64,000 nucleotides of DNA, from NCBI GenBank assembly GCA_964542745.1, contig CAZIVR010000006.1, positions 1-64,000 on the forward strand, read 5' to 3'. The translations under genes were made by a program, and so were the position numbers. Below the pieces are notes generated by a model that worked only from the letters and a program-made list of their open reading frames with translations, did not search any database and was not told the DNA's origin. The stretch's first letter is position 1. Every line of letters begins with the position of its first letter. Source of the DNA: DATKAB01 sp964542745 (GTDB taxonomy: Bacteria; Eisenbacteria; RBG-16-71-46). Shown in pieces: positions 8,623 through 19,054 of this stretch.

Positions 8623-10002
8623 CTAGGCCCTTCCGGCGTCGGCGGCGGCGTAGACGTTGAGGCGGTTGTAGAGGGTCTTGAGGCTGATGCCGAGGGTCTC
8701 GGCCGTGCGTTTCTTGTCGCCCCCGCACCGCTCGAGGGTCGCGAGGATCATGCGCCGCTCCACCTCGGCGAGGGCCATGCCGACCTGGATGCCCTCGGGC
8801 CCGGGACCACCGGGCGCGGCCCCGGCCGCCGGGGACCTCGGCCCCTCCGCACCCTCACCCGGGTCCATCTCGACCTCGGACTCGGCCATGATGAACGCGC
8901 GCTGGACCGCGTTCTTGAGCTCCCGCACGTTCCCGGGCCAGCCGTGGCGGCGCAGGCGCTCGCGGGCGCGGGCCGAGAAGCGGCGGTCGGTTCCCGCCTC
9001 GCGGTTGAGCCCGGCGAGGAAGTACTCGGCGAGCGCCTCGACGTCGCCCTCGCGCTCCCGCAGCGGCGGCAGCGAGATCGGAAACACGTTGAGCCGGTAG
9101 TAGAGATCCTCGCGCAGCCGGCCCTCGCGGATCGCCGTCTCGGGAGCTCGGTTGGTGGCGGCCACCACCCGCACGTCCACCTCGACCGTCCGCTCGGACC
9201 CGATCCTCGCCACCGCGCCGGTCTCGAGCACCCGCAGCAGGCGCGCCTGCAGCGCGGCGGGCATCTCGGTGATCTCGTCGAGGAACAGCGTGCCCCCGCT
9301 CGCCCGCTCGAAGTAACCGCGGTGCTGCTGGCTCGCTCCGGTGAAGCTGCCGCGCTCGTGCCCGAACAGGGCGCTCTCGATCAGGGTCTCGGGCACCGCC
9401 GCGCAGTTGACGGGCACGAAGGGCCCCGCGCGGCGCGGGCTCAGGGCGTGGACCGTCTCCGCCACCAGCTCCTTGCCGGTGCCGCTCTCCCCCGTGACCA
9501 GCACGGCCGCCGAGGTGGGCGCCACCTTCGCGATCAGGTCGTAGACGCGCTGCATCGCGGGCGAGCCGCCCACCAGCTTGCCGAAGCGGCCGAGCCCGCG
9601 GAGCTCGCCGCGCAGGTCGGCGATCTCGCGGCGCAGCGCGAGCGTGCGCGAGACGTTGGCGAGCACCGACCGGAGGCGGGCCACGTCCACCGGCTTGGTG
9701 AGGTAGTCGAGGGCGCCGTGACGGAGCGCTTCGACCGCCGAGTCCACGGTGGCGTTCCCGGTGATGAGCACGATCTCGGGCCGGGATCCCTCCCGGTCGG
9801 CGCTCAGGAGTTCGAGTCCGCTTCCGTCGGGCAGCCCGAGATCGGTCAGCACCACGTCGGGGGGCGACTCCGCGAGCCGCTCGCGCGCCTCGGCGAGCGT
9901 CTCCGCGGCGAAGACTTCGAAGCCCCCGAGGTTGGCGAGCTCCGCCAGCGCCTCGCGGGTGCCGGCGTCGTCCTCGACGATCAGCGCGACGGGGCGCGCC
10001 AC
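8623..10002 (-). CDS. NtrC-family sigma-54 response regulator
   Basis: 459 residues. Receiver domain at about 1-120 with the phosphorylatable Asp in VVLTDLGLPD and the Lys in DYLTKPVD. AAA+ domain at about 140-380 with Walker A GESGTGKE, the sigma-54 contact loop GSFTGA (usual form GAFTGA), GGTLFLDEI (Walker B) and RLNVFPISLPPLRER. A Fis-type helix-turn-helix lies at the C-terminus (KKRTAETLGISLKTLYNRL). It activates sigma-54 promoters after phosphorylation. The GTG start follows the stop of the kinase-like gene by one base, so the two form a pair. A good sigma-54 promoter lies just downstream of the gene. Confidence 0.93.
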   Translation of the reverse strand: MARPVALIVEDDAGTREALAELANLGGFEVFAAETLAEARERLAESPPDVVLTDLGLPDGSGLELLSADREGSRPEIVLITGNATVDSAVEALRHGALDYLTKPVDVARLRSVLANVSRTLALRREIADLRGELRGLGRFGKLVGGSPAMQRVYDLIAKVAPTSAAVLVTGESGTGKELVAETVHALSPRRAGPFVPVNCAAVPETLIESALFGHERGSFTGASQQHRGYFERASGGTLFLDEITEMPAALQARLLRVLETGAVARIGSERTVEVDVRVVAATNRAPETAIREGRLREDLYYRLNVFPISLPPLREREGDVEALAEYFLAGLNREAGTDRRFSARARERLRRHGWPGNVRELKNAVQRAFIMAESEVEMDPGEGAEGPRSPAAGAAPGGPGPEGIQVGMALAEVERRMILATLERCGGDKKRTAETLGISLKTLYNRLNVYAAADAGRA

Positions 10003-10003
10003 G

Positions 10004-10648
10004 TCAGCGGCGCTCCGGCGCGGCGGGGATCGCGAGATCGATCCCGCCCGCGCGGGCGGTCACCCGGCCCCCCGCGCCCTCGAGCGCGGCGCGCGCGGCG
10101 GCGAGCCAGCGGGAGCCCGCGGCCGGCTCCGCGCCGCGGAAGCTCACCACCGCCCCTTCCCCGTCGGGCGCGAGACCGACGTCGAGCGTCGTGCCGCCCT
10201 CGGATTCCGCCACCAGCCCGATCGCGACGAGCGCCAGCGCCTCGCGCACCGGCTCGTCGGCGCGGGCCCCGGCCCCGGCGCCGGAGTCGGCGCCCACCTC
10301 GAGGACGACCCGTCGCTCGCGGGCGGCGGGCTCCACCATCTCGGCCACCTCGGCGAGCAGGCCGGCGAGGCCGGGCGCCACCGCGCGGGAGGCGAGCGGG
10401 GCCGCCGCGCCGAGGCAGACCTCGAGCCAGCGCTCGAGGCGGGCCGCGCCCTGCCGGGCCCGGCGCACCGGCGCGGCCAGCCGCTCGTCGGGGGCGCCCG
10501 GATCGCTCCCGCGCGCCAGCAGTTCGGAGAGCAGGTCGAGCTGGAGGGCGACGTTGCCGAGGTGCGCGCGCGCTTCGTGAGCCCAGGCGCGGTGCAGCCC
10601 GGCCAGCGATTCCAGGTACAGGGCTCGGCTCGGCGAGGCGTCGGTCAT
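10004..10648 (-). CDS. degenerate histidine-kinase-like partner protein
   Basis: 214 residues, no membrane segment or sensor domain. The N-terminal half resembles a kinase dimerisation helix (HRAWAHEARAHLGNVALQLD, with candidate His) and a second helix RRARQGAARLERWLEV. The C-terminal half has the size and beta/alpha spacing of a GHKL ATPase (ADEPVREALALVAIGL in place of the N box), but the DxGxG and GxGL boxes are missing. So it is probably a catalytically inactive, phosphotransfer- or scaffold-like partner of the response regulator that follows one base later. ATG start at 10648; the much longer open frame upstream is a shadow of the hybrid kinase. Confidence 0.65.
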   Translation of the reverse strand: MTDASPSRALYLESLAGLHRAWAHEARAHLGNVALQLDLLSELLARGSDPGAPDERLAAPVRRARQGAARLERWLEVCLGAAAPLASRAVAPGLAGLLAEVAEMVEPAARERRVVLEVGADSGAGAGARADEPVREALALVAIGLVAESEGGTTLDVGLAPDGEGAVVSFRGAEPAAGSRWLAAARAALEGAGGRVTARAGGIDLAIPAAPERR

Positions 10649-10816
10649 GGGATCCTCGGGAGCGACGGGGTGATGCCCGGCGCGGGGCGCGGAGCATGCG
10701 ACGGCGCGGGACCGCGCGCAAGCGCCGGGCCCGGGCGGGGATCGCGGGCGGGTGCGGGGAGCTCCCGGTCCCGCGCGGGCGACCGGACCGCGTCGGAGCC
10801 GGGTGTGCCGCGGCGC

Positions 10817-10822
10817 TATACT
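10817..10822 (+). promoter_or_regulatory. -10 element (TATACT) immediately before the hybrid kinase
   Basis: TATACT ends nine bases before the ATG of the hybrid kinase gene. A transcript starting at the usual distance would begin at or within a few bases of the ATG, giving a leaderless mRNA. No Shine-Dalgarno sequence is present there, which agrees. No clear -35 box was found. Confidence 0.45.
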
Positions 10823-10831
10823 CCGCGGCCC

Positions 10832-12991
10832 ATGAGCACCGCCAACAAGCTGTTGTTCGGCTTCGGCCTCCTGCTCCTGATCCTGGTCGGCATCGGGCTC
10901 TTCGTGTCCCACCGGCTCGCCTCGGTCGAGCGGGCGCTGGCCACCATCATGGCGGTGCAGGAACCCGCGACCGCCACGGCCTACGAGATGGCGCTCAACG
11001 CCAGCGCCTCGTCGGCCGCGGTGCTCGCGCACGTCGGCACCGGCGACCCGGCGCACCGGGTTCGCTTCAACGCGAACCTGGCCACCTTCGGCAATCTCCT
11101 CGAGCGCTACGACGAGATCGCCCGCTCGCCCGCGTCGCGCGAGCTCGGCGTTCGGATCCGGGCCGCCCACGGCGGCCTCGCGACGCTCGGGGACTCGCTC
11201 ATGGGACTGGCCGACCAGGAGCGGGCCGCGATCGCCGCGTTCGCGAAGGCGGCCGAGGCGCTCAACACCACGCTGGTCACCGAGGCCCGCGCGCGCTTCG
11301 ACGGACGCGGACGCGACGGCTCTCGCAAGCAGCTCGAGGCGGAGCGGCTCGAGGCGGCGCTCGGGGGCGTGCGGGTCGGGATCCGGCTGTACCGGGAGTC
11401 CCGGCGCGAGGAGCTGCGCGCGCGGCTGGTGGCCCGCGCGGGCGACTTCCGGGCGGCGCTCGACCGGCTGGAGGCGCTGCGCCTCGACGACGACGAGCGC
11501 GCCCTCGCCGCGAGGCTGCGCCAGGACATGGCCTCGCTGCTCGCCGGCGCCCAGACCGCGATGACACTCGCGGTGCGGCTGGAATCCGCCCGGACCCGCT
11601 TCGTGCGGGAGGCGAGCCTGCTCGACCGCCTCGTGGACGACGGCATCCACAGCCTCGCGCGCACCGACCTGATCGAAGCGCAGGCGATGGCGCGGCGCGC
11701 GATCCACGTGAGCATGATCGCGGTGCTGGTGCTGCTGGTGGCCGGGATCCTGGTGGGCAGCCTCACCGCGCTGCCCGTGGGGCGCAGCATCGTGCGCTCC
11801 GAACGGGCGCTGCGCGAGCGCATGGAGGAGCTGGCGCTGACGCACGCCCGCAAGGACGAGTTCCTCGGCGTGCTTGGGCACGAGCTGCGCAATCCGCTCG
11901 CGCCGCTCACCAGCTCGCTCCACGTGCTCGAGGCCCGCGGGCACGAGATCCCGGAGGACCTGAGGCGCACCCACGCCATGATGAAGCGCCAGGTCGAGAA
12001 CATGACCCGGCTGGTGGACGACCTGCTCGACGTGTCGCGGATCAGCCAGGGCAAGATCAACCTCCGGCGGGAGCCCGTGCACCTGCCCGGGCTGCTGGCC
12101 CAGACGGTCGAGGACCTTCGCCCGCTCGCGGAATCGCGGGACCGCTCGCTCGCCGTGTCGGTGTCGGCCGAGCGCCTGTGGGTGGACGCCGACCCCACCC
12201 GCCTCGCCCAGATGGTCTCGAATCTCGTGCACAACGCCGTCAAGTTCACGCGCCCCGGCGGGCGCATCTCGGTGGAGGTGGCGCGGGAGGGCGGCGAGGC
12301 GGTGGTGCGGGTCGCCGATGACGGCCTCGGCATTCCGGCCGGCATGCTCGAGCGGGTCTTCGAGCCCTTCAGCCAGGTGGACCCGTCCCACCGACCGATC
12401 CACGGGGGCCTCGGCATCGGCCTCACGCTGGTGCGGAGGCTGGCCGAGCTGCACGGCGGCTCCGTCGAGGCGGCGAGCCCGGGCCCGGACCGCGGCAGCA
12501 CGTTCACGCTGCGCCTCCCGCTCGCGCCCCCGCCGCCGGTCCCGGCCGCGGCCCCGGCCCGGGAGAGCGAGCTCTCCGCGCGCCCGCTCGCGTGGCGGCC
12601 GGACCCGGGCGAGGCGCCCGCCGGGGCGCGCCGGGTGCTGGTGGTGGACGACAACCGCGACGCGGCCGAGAGCCTCGCGGACCTGCTGCGCCTGTGGGGG
12701 CACGAGGTGCGGCTCGCGCACGACGGAACCGAGGCGATCGAGCGGGCGGAGGCGTGGCGGCCCGAGCTGGTGCTGCTCGACATCGGGATGCCCGGGCTCG
12801 ACGGCTACCAGGTGGCCGAGCGGCTCCGCAAGGAAGGCCCCGACCGGGGCGGGCCCGTCCTGATCGCGCTCACCGGGTTCGGCCAGCGCGAGGACCGGGA
12901 GCGCGCGCTGGCCGCGGGGTTCGACCACCACCTGACCAAGCCGGTCCAGCCCGCCACCCTGCGCCGGCTGGTCTCGGGGGGCCCCGCCTGA
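10832..12991 (+). CDS. hybrid sensor histidine kinase with C-terminal receiver
   Basis: 719 residues. An N-terminal membrane helix (LLFGFGLLLLILVGIGLFV) is followed by a ~270-residue helical periplasmic sensor rich in Arg/Ala/Glu, a second helix (VSMIAVLVLLVAGILVGSL, about 290-310), then HisKA with phospho-acceptor His in LGHELRNPLAPL (about 350). The ATPase domain has N box LVHNAVKFTRPGG, VADDGLGIPAG, FEPFSQVDPS and GGLGIGLTLVRRL. A receiver follows (about 600-719) with Asp in LVLLDIGMPGLDG and Lys in HLTKPVQ. It probably senses an envelope signal and passes phosphate to an unknown output; the divergent sigma-54 pair next door is a candidate. The start was chosen for the membrane helix and the TATACT box. 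Confidence 0.9.
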   Translation: MSTANKLLFGFGLLLLILVGIGLFVSHRLASVERALATIMAVQEPATATAYEMALNASASSAAVLAHVGTGDPAHRVRFNANLATFGNLLERYDEIARSPASRELGVRIRAAHGGLATLGDSLMGLADQERAAIAAFAKAAEALNTTLVTEARARFDGRGRDGSRKQLEAERLEAALGGVRVGIRLYRESRREELRARLVARAGDFRAALDRLEALRLDDDERALAARLRQDMASLLAGAQTAMTLAVRLESARTRFVREASLLDRLVDDGIHSLARTDLIEAQAMARRAIHVSMIAVLVLLVAGILVGSLTALPVGRSIVRSERALRERMEELALTHARKDEFLGVLGHELRNPLAPLTSSLHVLEARGHEIPEDLRRTHAMMKRQVENMTRLVDDLLDVSRISQGKINLRREPVHLPGLLAQTVEDLRPLAESRDRSLAVSVSAERLWVDADPTRLAQMVSNLVHNAVKFTRPGGRISVEVAREGGEAVVRVADDGLGIPAGMLERVFEPFSQVDPSHRPIHGGLGIGLTLVRRLAELHGGSVEAASPGPDRGSTFTLRLPLAPPPPVPAAAPARESELSARPLAWRPDPGEAPAGARRVLVVDDNRDAAESLADLLRLWGHEVRLAHDGTEAIERAEAWRPELVLLDIGMPGLDGYQVAERLRKEGPDRGGPVLIALTGFGQREDRERALAAGFDHHLTKPVQPATLRRLVSGGPA

Positions 12992-13085
12992 CCCCCCCGG
13001 CGGAGCCGCTGGCTATTTCCCGCGGGATCGTGGATACTGCCGCCGTCTTCGGTTGGCTGTGGATGTGTCGGGGAGCGTTCAGAAA

Positions 13086-13119
13086 CCGCCAGAGACTCTG
13101 CTGGCGGCCTTTTTGTTTT
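13086..13119 (+). terminator. intrinsic terminator or attenuator before the cold-shock gene
   Basis: CCGCCAG at 13086-13092 pairs with CTGGCGG at 13101-13107 and is followed by CCTTTTTGTTTTC. This is a classical GC hairpin plus T-tract on the plus strand. It could end the hybrid kinase transcript, or act as an attenuator if the cold-shock promoter lies upstream (GATACT at 13033-13038 is a possible -10). Confidence 0.75.
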
Positions 13120-13193
13120 CTGGCCTCCGCACGTCCGCCGAAGCATTCGGTCACAGCGACCGAGCGCCGCCGCAGCGTGATTCGCGGCAAGTG

Positions 13194-13209
13194 CGGGTCT
13201 TCGGACCCG
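13194..13209 (+). promoter_or_regulatory. UUCG-tetraloop hairpin in the cold-shock leader
   Basis: CGGGTC, the loop TTCG and GACCCG form a perfect six-pair stem with an extra-stable tetraloop. It ends six bases before the Shine-Dalgarno sequence AAGGAG (13215-13220). It may protect the mRNA 5' region or tune ribosome access with temperature. Confidence 0.5.
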
Positions 13210-13226
13210 GATACAAGGAGTTTCAA

Positions 13227-13430
13227 GTGGCTCGTGGCACCGTGAAGTGGTTCAACGAAGCGAAGGGCTTTGGTTTCATCACCCAGGCGGACGGCGGCGA
13301 GGACGTGTTCGTGCACTTCTCGGCCATCGCCGGCGACGGCTTCAAGACGCTCGCCGAGGGTGAGTCGCTCGAGTTCGACGTGACGCGCGGCCCGAAGGGG
13401 CTGCAGGCGGCGAACGTTCGCAAGGCCTAA
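13227..13430 (+). CDS. cspA: cold-shock protein (CspA family)
   Basis: 67 residues, a single OB-fold cold-shock domain. Both RNA-binding motifs are intact: KGFGFI and DVFVHF. It begins ARGTVKWFNEAKGFGFITQ and ends ANVRKA. The protein binds single-stranded RNA/DNA and melts structure in mRNA. The start is GTG with AAGGAG six bases upstream, so longer upstream frames are leader. The leader holds two hairpins and the gene ends in a strong terminator, so it is a stand-alone unit. Confidence 0.95.
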   Translation: MARGTVKWFNEAKGFGFITQADGGEDVFVHFSAIAGDGFKTLAEGESLEFDVTRGPKGLQAANVRKA

Positions 13431-13458
13431 AACGCTCGAGGTACCACCTCGCGCCGTG

Positions 13459-13495
13459 GGGGCGGTTTCCGCAAGGAAGCCGCCCCTCGCGTTTT
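13459..13495 (+). terminator. intrinsic terminator of the cold-shock gene
   Basis: GGGGCGGTTTCC (13459-13470), a GCAA tetraloop, then GGAAGCCGCCCC (13475-13486) form a twelve-pair stem with one G-U pair, followed by TCGCGTTTTC. It lies 28 bases after the cold-shock stop codon. Confidence 0.85.
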
Positions 13496-13553
13496 CGGGC
13501 CGGCCGGGGGGGGTGAGGCGTCCCCGCGGGCGGGCCCGCGCGGAACCCGGCCG

Positions 13554-15161
<1,608 letters not shown>

Positions 15162-15264
15162 GGTCTCCCGGTTCCGGGCGGGCGCGGCGCCCGCGCGGCG
15201 TTCGGCGCGGACTTATATCAGCAGGGCCCGGGAGCGGGCCAGCCCGCGGGCCCGCCCGCCGGCG

Positions 15265-15939
15265 TCAGTGCGTGGGCTCTTCCTCGAGCGCGACGGCGTC
15301 GGGCTCGCGGCCGGCGGCGTCCTCCCCGCGCAGCCGCTGGCCGAACTTGCTGTGGCGGCGGGCGATCTGGCGCGCGGACGGCTCGGTGCGGCGCGGCCGG
15401 AGCGGATCCCGCAGCATCAGCGTCCCGAGGCAGAGGTCCGCGAGCGGCAGCACCACGTTGAAGTTCCGGCCCATGTGCGCGTGGTGGATGCGGTGGTGGT
15501 TCTCGATGAACCGGAACGGAGCGGAGCGCTCGATCCAGCCGATGCTCGGCTTGTGCATGAGGTAGTGGAAACCCTCGTAGGCGAGGTAGTAGCTGAACAT
15601 GGACGCGTAGAACCCGATCACGAAGCCCGCGCCCTGCTGGAAGCTCAGCACGTCGCGCAACAGGAACCACGCCCCCGCCCACGGCAGCGCGTTGAGGGTC
15701 ACCAGCGCCGGCCCGCCCCACCACTGGAAGGTGAGGGCCTCCTCCTGCTCCTCGTCGTGCACGTGGAAGGTGTCGTCGTGCTTGCAAAGCTGGTGGTGGA
15801 CCAGCGTGTGGGCCGTGAACATCTGGGGCGGCAGCCACGGGCGATGGAGCCAGTAGCGATGGTAGACCCACTCGAAGAAACTGCCCTGGAGGATCCCCGT
15901 GAGGACGCCGAGGCCGAGGAACATCAAGGTGTTGGACAT
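15265..15939 (-). CDS. fatty acid hydroxylase / sterol desaturase superfamily membrane protein
   Basis: 224 residues with about four membrane helices. His boxes of the di-iron hydroxylase family are visible: HRYWLH near residue 26, HTLVHH near 45, HYLMH near 126 and HHRIHHAHMG near 150. The family uses O2 to hydroxylate or desaturate lipids at the membrane. The C-terminal ~45 residues are hydrophilic. The ATG at 15939 was chosen over a TTG one codon upstream. It lies about 100 bases downstream of the carboxyltransferase start on the same strand; no clear joint role. Confidence 0.85.
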   Translation of the reverse strand: MSNTLMFLGLGVLTGILQGSFFEWVYHRYWLHRPWLPPQMFTAHTLVHHQLCKHDDTFHVHDEEQEEALTFQWWGGPALVTLNALPWAGAWFLLRDVLSFQQGAGFVIGFYASMFSYYLAYEGFHYLMHKPSIGWIERSAPFRFIENHHRIHHAHMGRNFNVVLPLADLCLGTLMLRDPLRPRRTEPSARQIARRHSKFGQRLRGEDAAGREPDAVALEEEPTH

Positions 15940-16278
15940 CAAGAACCTGCCGATCTGGCGCTGGGATCCCGGGCTCGACCACGCGCGCCGCGTCGGCTGA
16001 GGGCCTCACAAGCGAGGAGGAGGCCCGTGGATACTACGCGCTTCGGGCGCCGACGTCACGGCGGACGGACGAGCGCGGGTCCTCGCCCGTTCGCGACGGC
16101 GGCCGGTGACTCCTCGTGGGTGAGGCGGTTGGCGGCGAGCGGCCGGCGGAGGCGGGCACGGCCCGAATGCATGGCAGGCACGAAGGGGCGGAGTCCCATT
16201 GCGGGGACCGGCAGCGGAAGCGATGCCACGATTTCGCGCTGGAGTGGACCGGCGCCGGTGCGTAGGCTCGGACGTGTC
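15940..16278. other. divergent intergenic region
   Basis: About 340 bases between the hydroxylase-like gene (minus) and the CHAT gene (plus). A GGATACTACG block at 16027-16036 could be a -10 on the plus strand (GATACT) or on the minus strand (TAGTAT). No gene is seen. Confidence 0.35.
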
Positions 16279-19053
16279 ATGGCGAGGCCCACGCGAGACG
16301 AAGCGTTCCCCCCGCAGGCCTCGAGTCGGTCACCGGGCCGGGCCCGGGTGGTGGCGGGCGTGGCGCTGCTCCTGTGCGCCGCGCACTCGCTCCCGCCGGC
16401 CGCCGCGGCGGCCGCACGTCGCGACCGCTGGCCGTCCTTCCGGTATGCCGCCGAGCTGGCGCAGGCGGACTCGCTCGGCAAGCGGGGCGGCAGGTACGTC
16501 CGCGCCTATCTGGACTCGCTGATCGCCACCTCCCGAGCGAGCCGGAATACCGACCTCGAGATGGTGGCGTCGCTGCGCAAGGCGTCGGATCGCAGCTTCT
16601 TCGGGGGCGAATACGACTCGGCGATCGCCGCGACCCGCCCGTGGCTCGGGCGGATCCGCGCCTCCAGCGACACGCTGTCCTGGTGCTTCGCGCTCAGAAC
16701 CATCGGCTATGCCTACATGGCGCGCGACCGGTACCACTCGTCGCTGGTCTCCTACCGGCAGATGCTCACGCTTTCGCAGCGGGCGAGGCTGGCCGTCATG
16801 GAAGGCTACGCGCGCATCGGACTGTCCTTCATCGCGATCCGGCAGGGCCGGTTCGGCGATGCCGAGCACGGCTATCGCATCGCGATGCGCCGGCTGCGCG
16901 ACGGCGACCCCTGGGCCGCTCGCGTCGCTCGCGCGGGCCTCGCCAACGCGCTCCTGAACCAGGCCAAGGCGGAGCCGGCCCGGCAGGAGTACGAGCGCGT
17001 GGTGGCCGAGGCGCGGGCCGCGGGCGACCGGCACAACGAAGCCGACGCGCTGAACGATCTGGCGACGATCGAGTTCCTTTACGGCGACCCGTCGCTCGCG
17101 ATTCCGCTGTTGCGGGCGACGGCCGATCGGCACCGGGCCCTGGGTCGTCAGGCGTACGTCCTGCGGAGTCTGGCCAACGTCGTGCTCTGCCTCGCCTCGC
17201 TGGATCGCCAGGACGAACAAGTTGCCCTCGCGGACAGCATCCGGCGTGCGGCCGAGGGAATCGGATCGTACGACCTCGTCGTGGGCAGCATGACCCAGAT
17301 CGCCATCGCCCGGCGCGAGCAGGGCCGCCTGCAGGACGCCGAGGCCACGATGCGCGAGGCGCTCCGTTTCGCGGATTCGGTGAGCGCCTACGCCAGGGTC
17401 GAGGCGGTCACGGAGATGGTTCGGATCCAAACGGCCGCGGGCAAGCCCGAGCTCGCGGTGCAGACCGCACGCGCCACGCTCGAGTCGCTCGGGCACGGCG
17501 TGCCGGCCGATCTGCTCCATGCGCTCGGAACGGCCGAGCTGGCCCGGGGCAACACCGCCGAGGCGGTGACGGCCTTTCGGCGGTGCATGGATTCGGTGAA
17601 GGGGCTCGGCGGCCTCGTCGGGGCCGCCGGCATTCGCTACGAGACCTCGCTGTCGCGCGCCCTCGCCTCCTCGGGCGAGCTCGACAGCGCCCTCGTGCAC
17701 TTCCGCCGGTCCGCCCGGCTTTGGGAGCGGCTTCGGGCCACGCCCAACGACCTGGCCTGGCGCGAGGCGTTCGACGGCGCCGGCGCCGACCTCTACGGCC
17801 CGTTCGCCGCCGCACTGCTCGACCCGGCCCGTGGAGGCACGGCCGAGGCGCGCGCCGCCGAGACCTTCGCCGAGTTGCAGCGGTTCCGGTCCCGCACGCT
17901 GGAGGACGCCCTGCGCGGAGCCGAGGCGCGGCAAGTCGTGCCGCGCGTGTCGCCCGCGGAGCTCCAGCGCGTCCTTCGCCCCGGGGAAGCCCTGCTGGAC
18001 GTGTTCGCGGCCGGAGACACCACCTTTGTTTTCGCGGTCACTCGCGATGGAATCCGGCTGGGCACCGCGACGGGAGGCGCCCGGCTCGTCCCGCGACTGC
18101 GTCGTTTCCGGGACGCGCTGGCCGGTGGAGGGGTGGAGGAAGCGCTCCTCGTGACCGCGGCCGCCTCGCTCGGCGAGGACCTGCTGGGGCCGGTCGCCGA
18201 GGTGCTGCGGGGCTCGTCCACGCTGCTGGTCTCGGCGGGCCGCCTGAGCGAATTCCCGCTCGGCATGCTGCGGCTGCCGGGTGAGCCCGAGCCCATGGGG
18301 TCGCTCCACCGGGTGGCCATCATCCCTTCGGCGACCGTGCTGGTCGAGACGCGGCGGGCGCGGACGCGGGCGGCTCCCCACGCCGGCCTGGTCGCGTTGA
18401 GCCGGACCACCGACGCCGAAGGCATCCGCCTCGAGGGGGTCGCGGAGGAGTCCCGCTGGCTGGCGCGTCGCTTCGCCGGTGCGCGAGTGCGCGCGAACGA
18501 GGGCACGCAGCCGCTCGAAGCGATGGTGGGCGAGGTGGGCTCGGGCGACGTGCTGCACATCGCCTCGCATACGCGCGCCTCCGCGAGTTCGCCGTGGCGG
18601 GCCGGGCTCCTGCTCGGAAGCGGCGCCGGCGAGGAGGCTTACCTCACCGCCTCACGAATCACGCGGCTTCGACCCAGCGCGCGCGTGTGCGTGCTGGCGA
18701 GTTGTTCGTCGGCAGGCGCCTCCACGAGCGGCGAGGGGCTCCCCAATCTCGCTTCCGCATGGCTCGCCTCCGGGGTGAGCACGGTCATCGCCACGTTGTG
18801 GAAGGTGGACGATCGCGCCACCGCCCGCTTCGTCCGGGACCTCTACGAGGCGCTGGCCCGCGGCCTCACCACCGGTGAGGCCCTGGCCGACGCCCAGCGC
18901 GCGGCGCGCGCCAGCGGGGAACGCAGCTCGCCCCGTGATTGGGGCGGGTTCGTGCTGGTCGGCGACCCGACGACTCGCGTCACGCTCGGCACCACCGGTC
19001 GGCGCGCGGCAGCGGCCCCCGGGAGCGACTCGAAATCGAGCCCCCGCCGCTGA
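16279..19053 (+). CDS. secreted or periplasmic TPR-CHAT caspase-like protein
   Basis: 924 residues. A signal-like stretch (VVAGVALLLCAAHSLPPAAA) is followed by ~500 residues of helical TPR-type repeats (for example AEHGYRIAMRRL, AEATMREALRFAD) and a C-terminal CHAT domain. The CHAT domain, a caspase-clan peptidase fold, has its expected dyad: His in VLHIASHTR and Cys in VCVLASCSSAGAS. It also shows the closing segments IATLWKVDDRATARFVRDLYEAL and GGFVLVGDP. CHAT proteases cut partner proteins after activation by their repeat region. Downstream, and convergent, is an ECF sigma/membrane-protein pair, a recurrent setting for TPR-CHAT proteins in other phyla. Substrate unknown. Confidence 0.88.
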   Translation: MARPTRDEAFPPQASSRSPGRARVVAGVALLLCAAHSLPPAAAAAARRDRWPSFRYAAELAQADSLGKRGGRYVRAYLDSLIATSRASRNTDLEMVASLRKASDRSFFGGEYDSAIAATRPWLGRIRASSDTLSWCFALRTIGYAYMARDRYHSSLVSYRQMLTLSQRARLAVMEGYARIGLSFIAIRQGRFGDAEHGYRIAMRRLRDGDPWAARVARAGLANALLNQAKAEPARQEYERVVAEARAAGDRHNEADALNDLATIEFLYGDPSLAIPLLRATADRHRALGRQAYVLRSLANVVLCLASLDRQDEQVALADSIRRAAEGIGSYDLVVGSMTQIAIARREQGRLQDAEATMREALRFADSVSAYARVEAVTEMVRIQTAAGKPELAVQTARATLESLGHGVPADLLHALGTAELARGNTAEAVTAFRRCMDSVKGLGGLVGAAGIRYETSLSRALASSGELDSALVHFRRSARLWERLRATPNDLAWREAFDGAGADLYGPFAAALLDPARGGTAEARAAETFAELQRFRSRTLEDALRGAEARQVVPRVSPAELQRVLRPGEALLDVFAAGDTTFVFAVTRDGIRLGTATGGARLVPRLRRFRDALAGGGVEEALLVTAAASLGEDLLGPVAEVLRGSSTLLVSAGRLSEFPLGMLRLPGEPEPMGSLHRVAIIPSATVLVETRRARTRAAPHAGLVALSRTTDAEGIRLEGVAEESRWLARRFAGARVRANEGTQPLEAMVGEVGSGDVLHIASHTRASASSPWRAGLLLGSGAGEEAYLTASRITRLRPSARVCVLASCSSAGASTSGEGLPNLASAWLASGVSTVIATLWKVDDRATARFVRDLYEALARGLTTGEALADAQRAARASGERSSPRDWGGFVLVGDPTTRVTLGTTGRRAAAAPGSDSKSSPRR

Positions 19054-19054
19054 A

